52,559 nt of DNA, taken from JADKIH01 sp031367345. Lineage in GTDB: Bacteria; Bacteroidota; Bacteroidia; AKYH767-A; 2013-40CM-41-45. The stretch is taken from the NCBI GenBank assembly GCA_031367345.1, contig JANLPR010000162.1:1-52559 (forward strand), written 5' to 3'. A model generated the notes under the pieces. That model was not told the origin of the DNA, searched no databases, and worked only from the letters and a program-made list of their open reading frames with translations. Position numbers and translations under genes: made by a program. Of this stretch, positions 52,054 to 52,559 are shown in pieces. Numbering within the stretch: position 1 is the first letter of the stretch; each line of letters begins with the position of its first letter.

Positions 52054-52061
52054 CAAATTTA
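52054..52061 (-). promoter_or_regulatory. -7 element for thyA-folA
   Basis: The minus strand reads TAAATTTG followed by CAG, 21 bases before the start. No clear TTG box precedes it. Confidence 0.5.
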
Positions 52062-52150
52062 GAGAATATTTCTACTGAGGATGACAGAAGTTATGAGCAA
52101 AAACAGCAACATTTCAACGATTACGGCCGTGGAGTTTAAAAAACGAAACC

Positions 52151-52183
52151 TTTGATATTTATTCGACTTTTAAACTATCTTTC
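52151..52183 (+). promoter_or_regulatory. Candidate promoter for the nucleoside permease
   Basis: TTTG (52151-52154), a 21-base spacer and TATCTTTC (52176-52183), one mismatch, 20 bases before the ATG. Confidence 0.5.
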
Positions 52184-52202
52184 GGTCTTAAAAAATAACT
52201 AT

Positions 52203-52559
52203 ATGGGTATTAAATTTCGACTTACTATCTTAAGTTTCTTCCAGTTCTTCGTATGGGGTGCATGGCTGATTACCATCGGTACTTATTGTTTCAATGCGAA
52301 AGGATGGACAGGTGCACAGTTCGGAGCCATTTTTTCGACGTTGGCTTTGTCATCGTTGTTTATGCCAACCATTGCCGGCATCATAGCCGATAAATGGATG
52401 AACGCAGAAAAACTTTATGGCATTCTACATATCATGTATGGATTAATTTTATTCTACGTCCCGAGCGTAAACGATCCTGAAACGTTGTATTACGTAATCT
52501 TCGCTGCAATGATTTGTTACATGCCAACAATTTCATTATCGAATTCTATCGCCTATTCC
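52203..52559 (+). CDS. NupG-type nucleoside:H+ symporter (3' partial)
   Basis: The first 119 codons of a major-facilitator membrane protein; the end lies outside the window. The N-terminus MGIKFRLTILSFFQFFVWGAW is typical of the NupG/XapB family, with TIAGIIADKWMNAEKLYGIL as the first cytoplasmic loop. Four membrane segments are visible or begun. Nucleoside uptake next to thyA-folA and, further away, a deoxynucleoside kinase fits nucleoside salvage. The exact substrate is inferred from the family. Confidence 0.85.
   Translation, partial: MGIKFRLTILSFFQFFVWGAWLITIGTYCFNAKGWTGAQFGAIFSTLALSSLFMPTIAGIIADKWMNAEKLYGILHIMYGLILFYVPSVNDPETLYYVIFAAMICYMPTISLSNSIAYS

Noticed and set aside
1..52559. tRNA, rRNA, insertion sequence or phage genes
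   Set aside because: I looked for CCA-type tRNA ends, rRNA segments and transposase or integrase motifs and saw none. A tool-based scan would be needed to exclude small non-coding RNAs.

Overview
The window reads as a chromosomal segment of an AT-rich member of the Bacteroidota. The evidence is internally consistent: several clear promoters follow the TTTG / TAnnTTTG pattern of the Bacteroidota housekeeping sigma factor, there is a S46 dipeptidyl-peptidase, a secreted protein with a type IX secretion-like C-terminal tail, DUF4476, DUF4290 and DUF4159 proteins, and menaquinone genes of the futalosine route (mqnB, mqnD). I cannot name the genus; the pattern fits Chitinophagales/Sphingobacteriales-like lineages better than gut Bacteroides, but that is inference. 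No rRNA, tRNA, CRISPR array, prophage or transposase was seen.

Layout. 0-5.2 kb: the 3' part of a secreted beta-propeller/DUF4476 protein, then a minus-strand operon fabD, GH3-family ligase, secreted propeller, deoxynucleoside kinase. 5.4-7.3 kb: Bax-inhibitor-type membrane protein and the pterin pair PTPS-folE. 7.4-9.9 kb: mqnB-mqnD (overlapping by ATGA) and the LPS heptose epimerase rfaD, followed by a 14-copy heptanucleotide tandem repeat. 10-16.6 kb: S46 peptidase, MerR regulator and M23 endopeptidase on the minus strand, divergent from alaS. 16.7-23.4 kb: a GT39-like membrane glycosyltransferase, and a minus-strand run of ABC exporter (ATPase, permease), ppx, a sigma-54-type response regulator without DNA-binding domain, and a YD-repeat protein. 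23.5-27.4 kb: grpE-dnaJ, a TlpA-like thioredoxin and murA. 27.6-33.3 kb: a type IX-like secreted protein, a desaturase strikingly like eukaryotic dihydroceramide delta-4 desaturase, DUF4290 and a UvrD/PcrA helicase. 33.6-42.7 kb: rpsP, rimM, a TrmN6-type tRNA methyltransferase, saccharopine dehydrogenase, a second DUF4476 protein, DUF423, a lipoprotein, pckA, rsmE, DUF4159 and a small protein. 42.9-49.4 kb: an OmpA-like/TPR lipoprotein, typA, and a membrane pyrophosphatase with an unusual cysteine-rich tail. 49.4-50.7 kb: a 587-base gene-poor stretch with degenerate heptamer repeats leading into a HigBA toxin-antitoxin pair. 50.7-52.6 kb: thyA-folA, divergent from the start of a NupG-type nucleoside permease.

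Most of this is core chromosome: envelope synthesis (fabD, rfaD, murA, M23), translation (alaS, rpsP, rimM, rsmE, typA), protein folding (grpE-dnaJ), folate/pterin/thymidylate metabolism (folE, PTPS, folA, thyA) and energy metabolism (mqnBD, pckA, hppA). The points most worth a second look are the DEGS-like desaturase, the Cys-rich tail on the pyrophosphatase, the heptamer repeat family present in perfect and decayed forms, the extended promoter motif TAnnTTTGC shared by many genes, MurA with Asp in place of the fosfomycin-target Cys, and the response regulator that lacks a DNA-binding domain and carries GAFTSA in place of GAFTGA.
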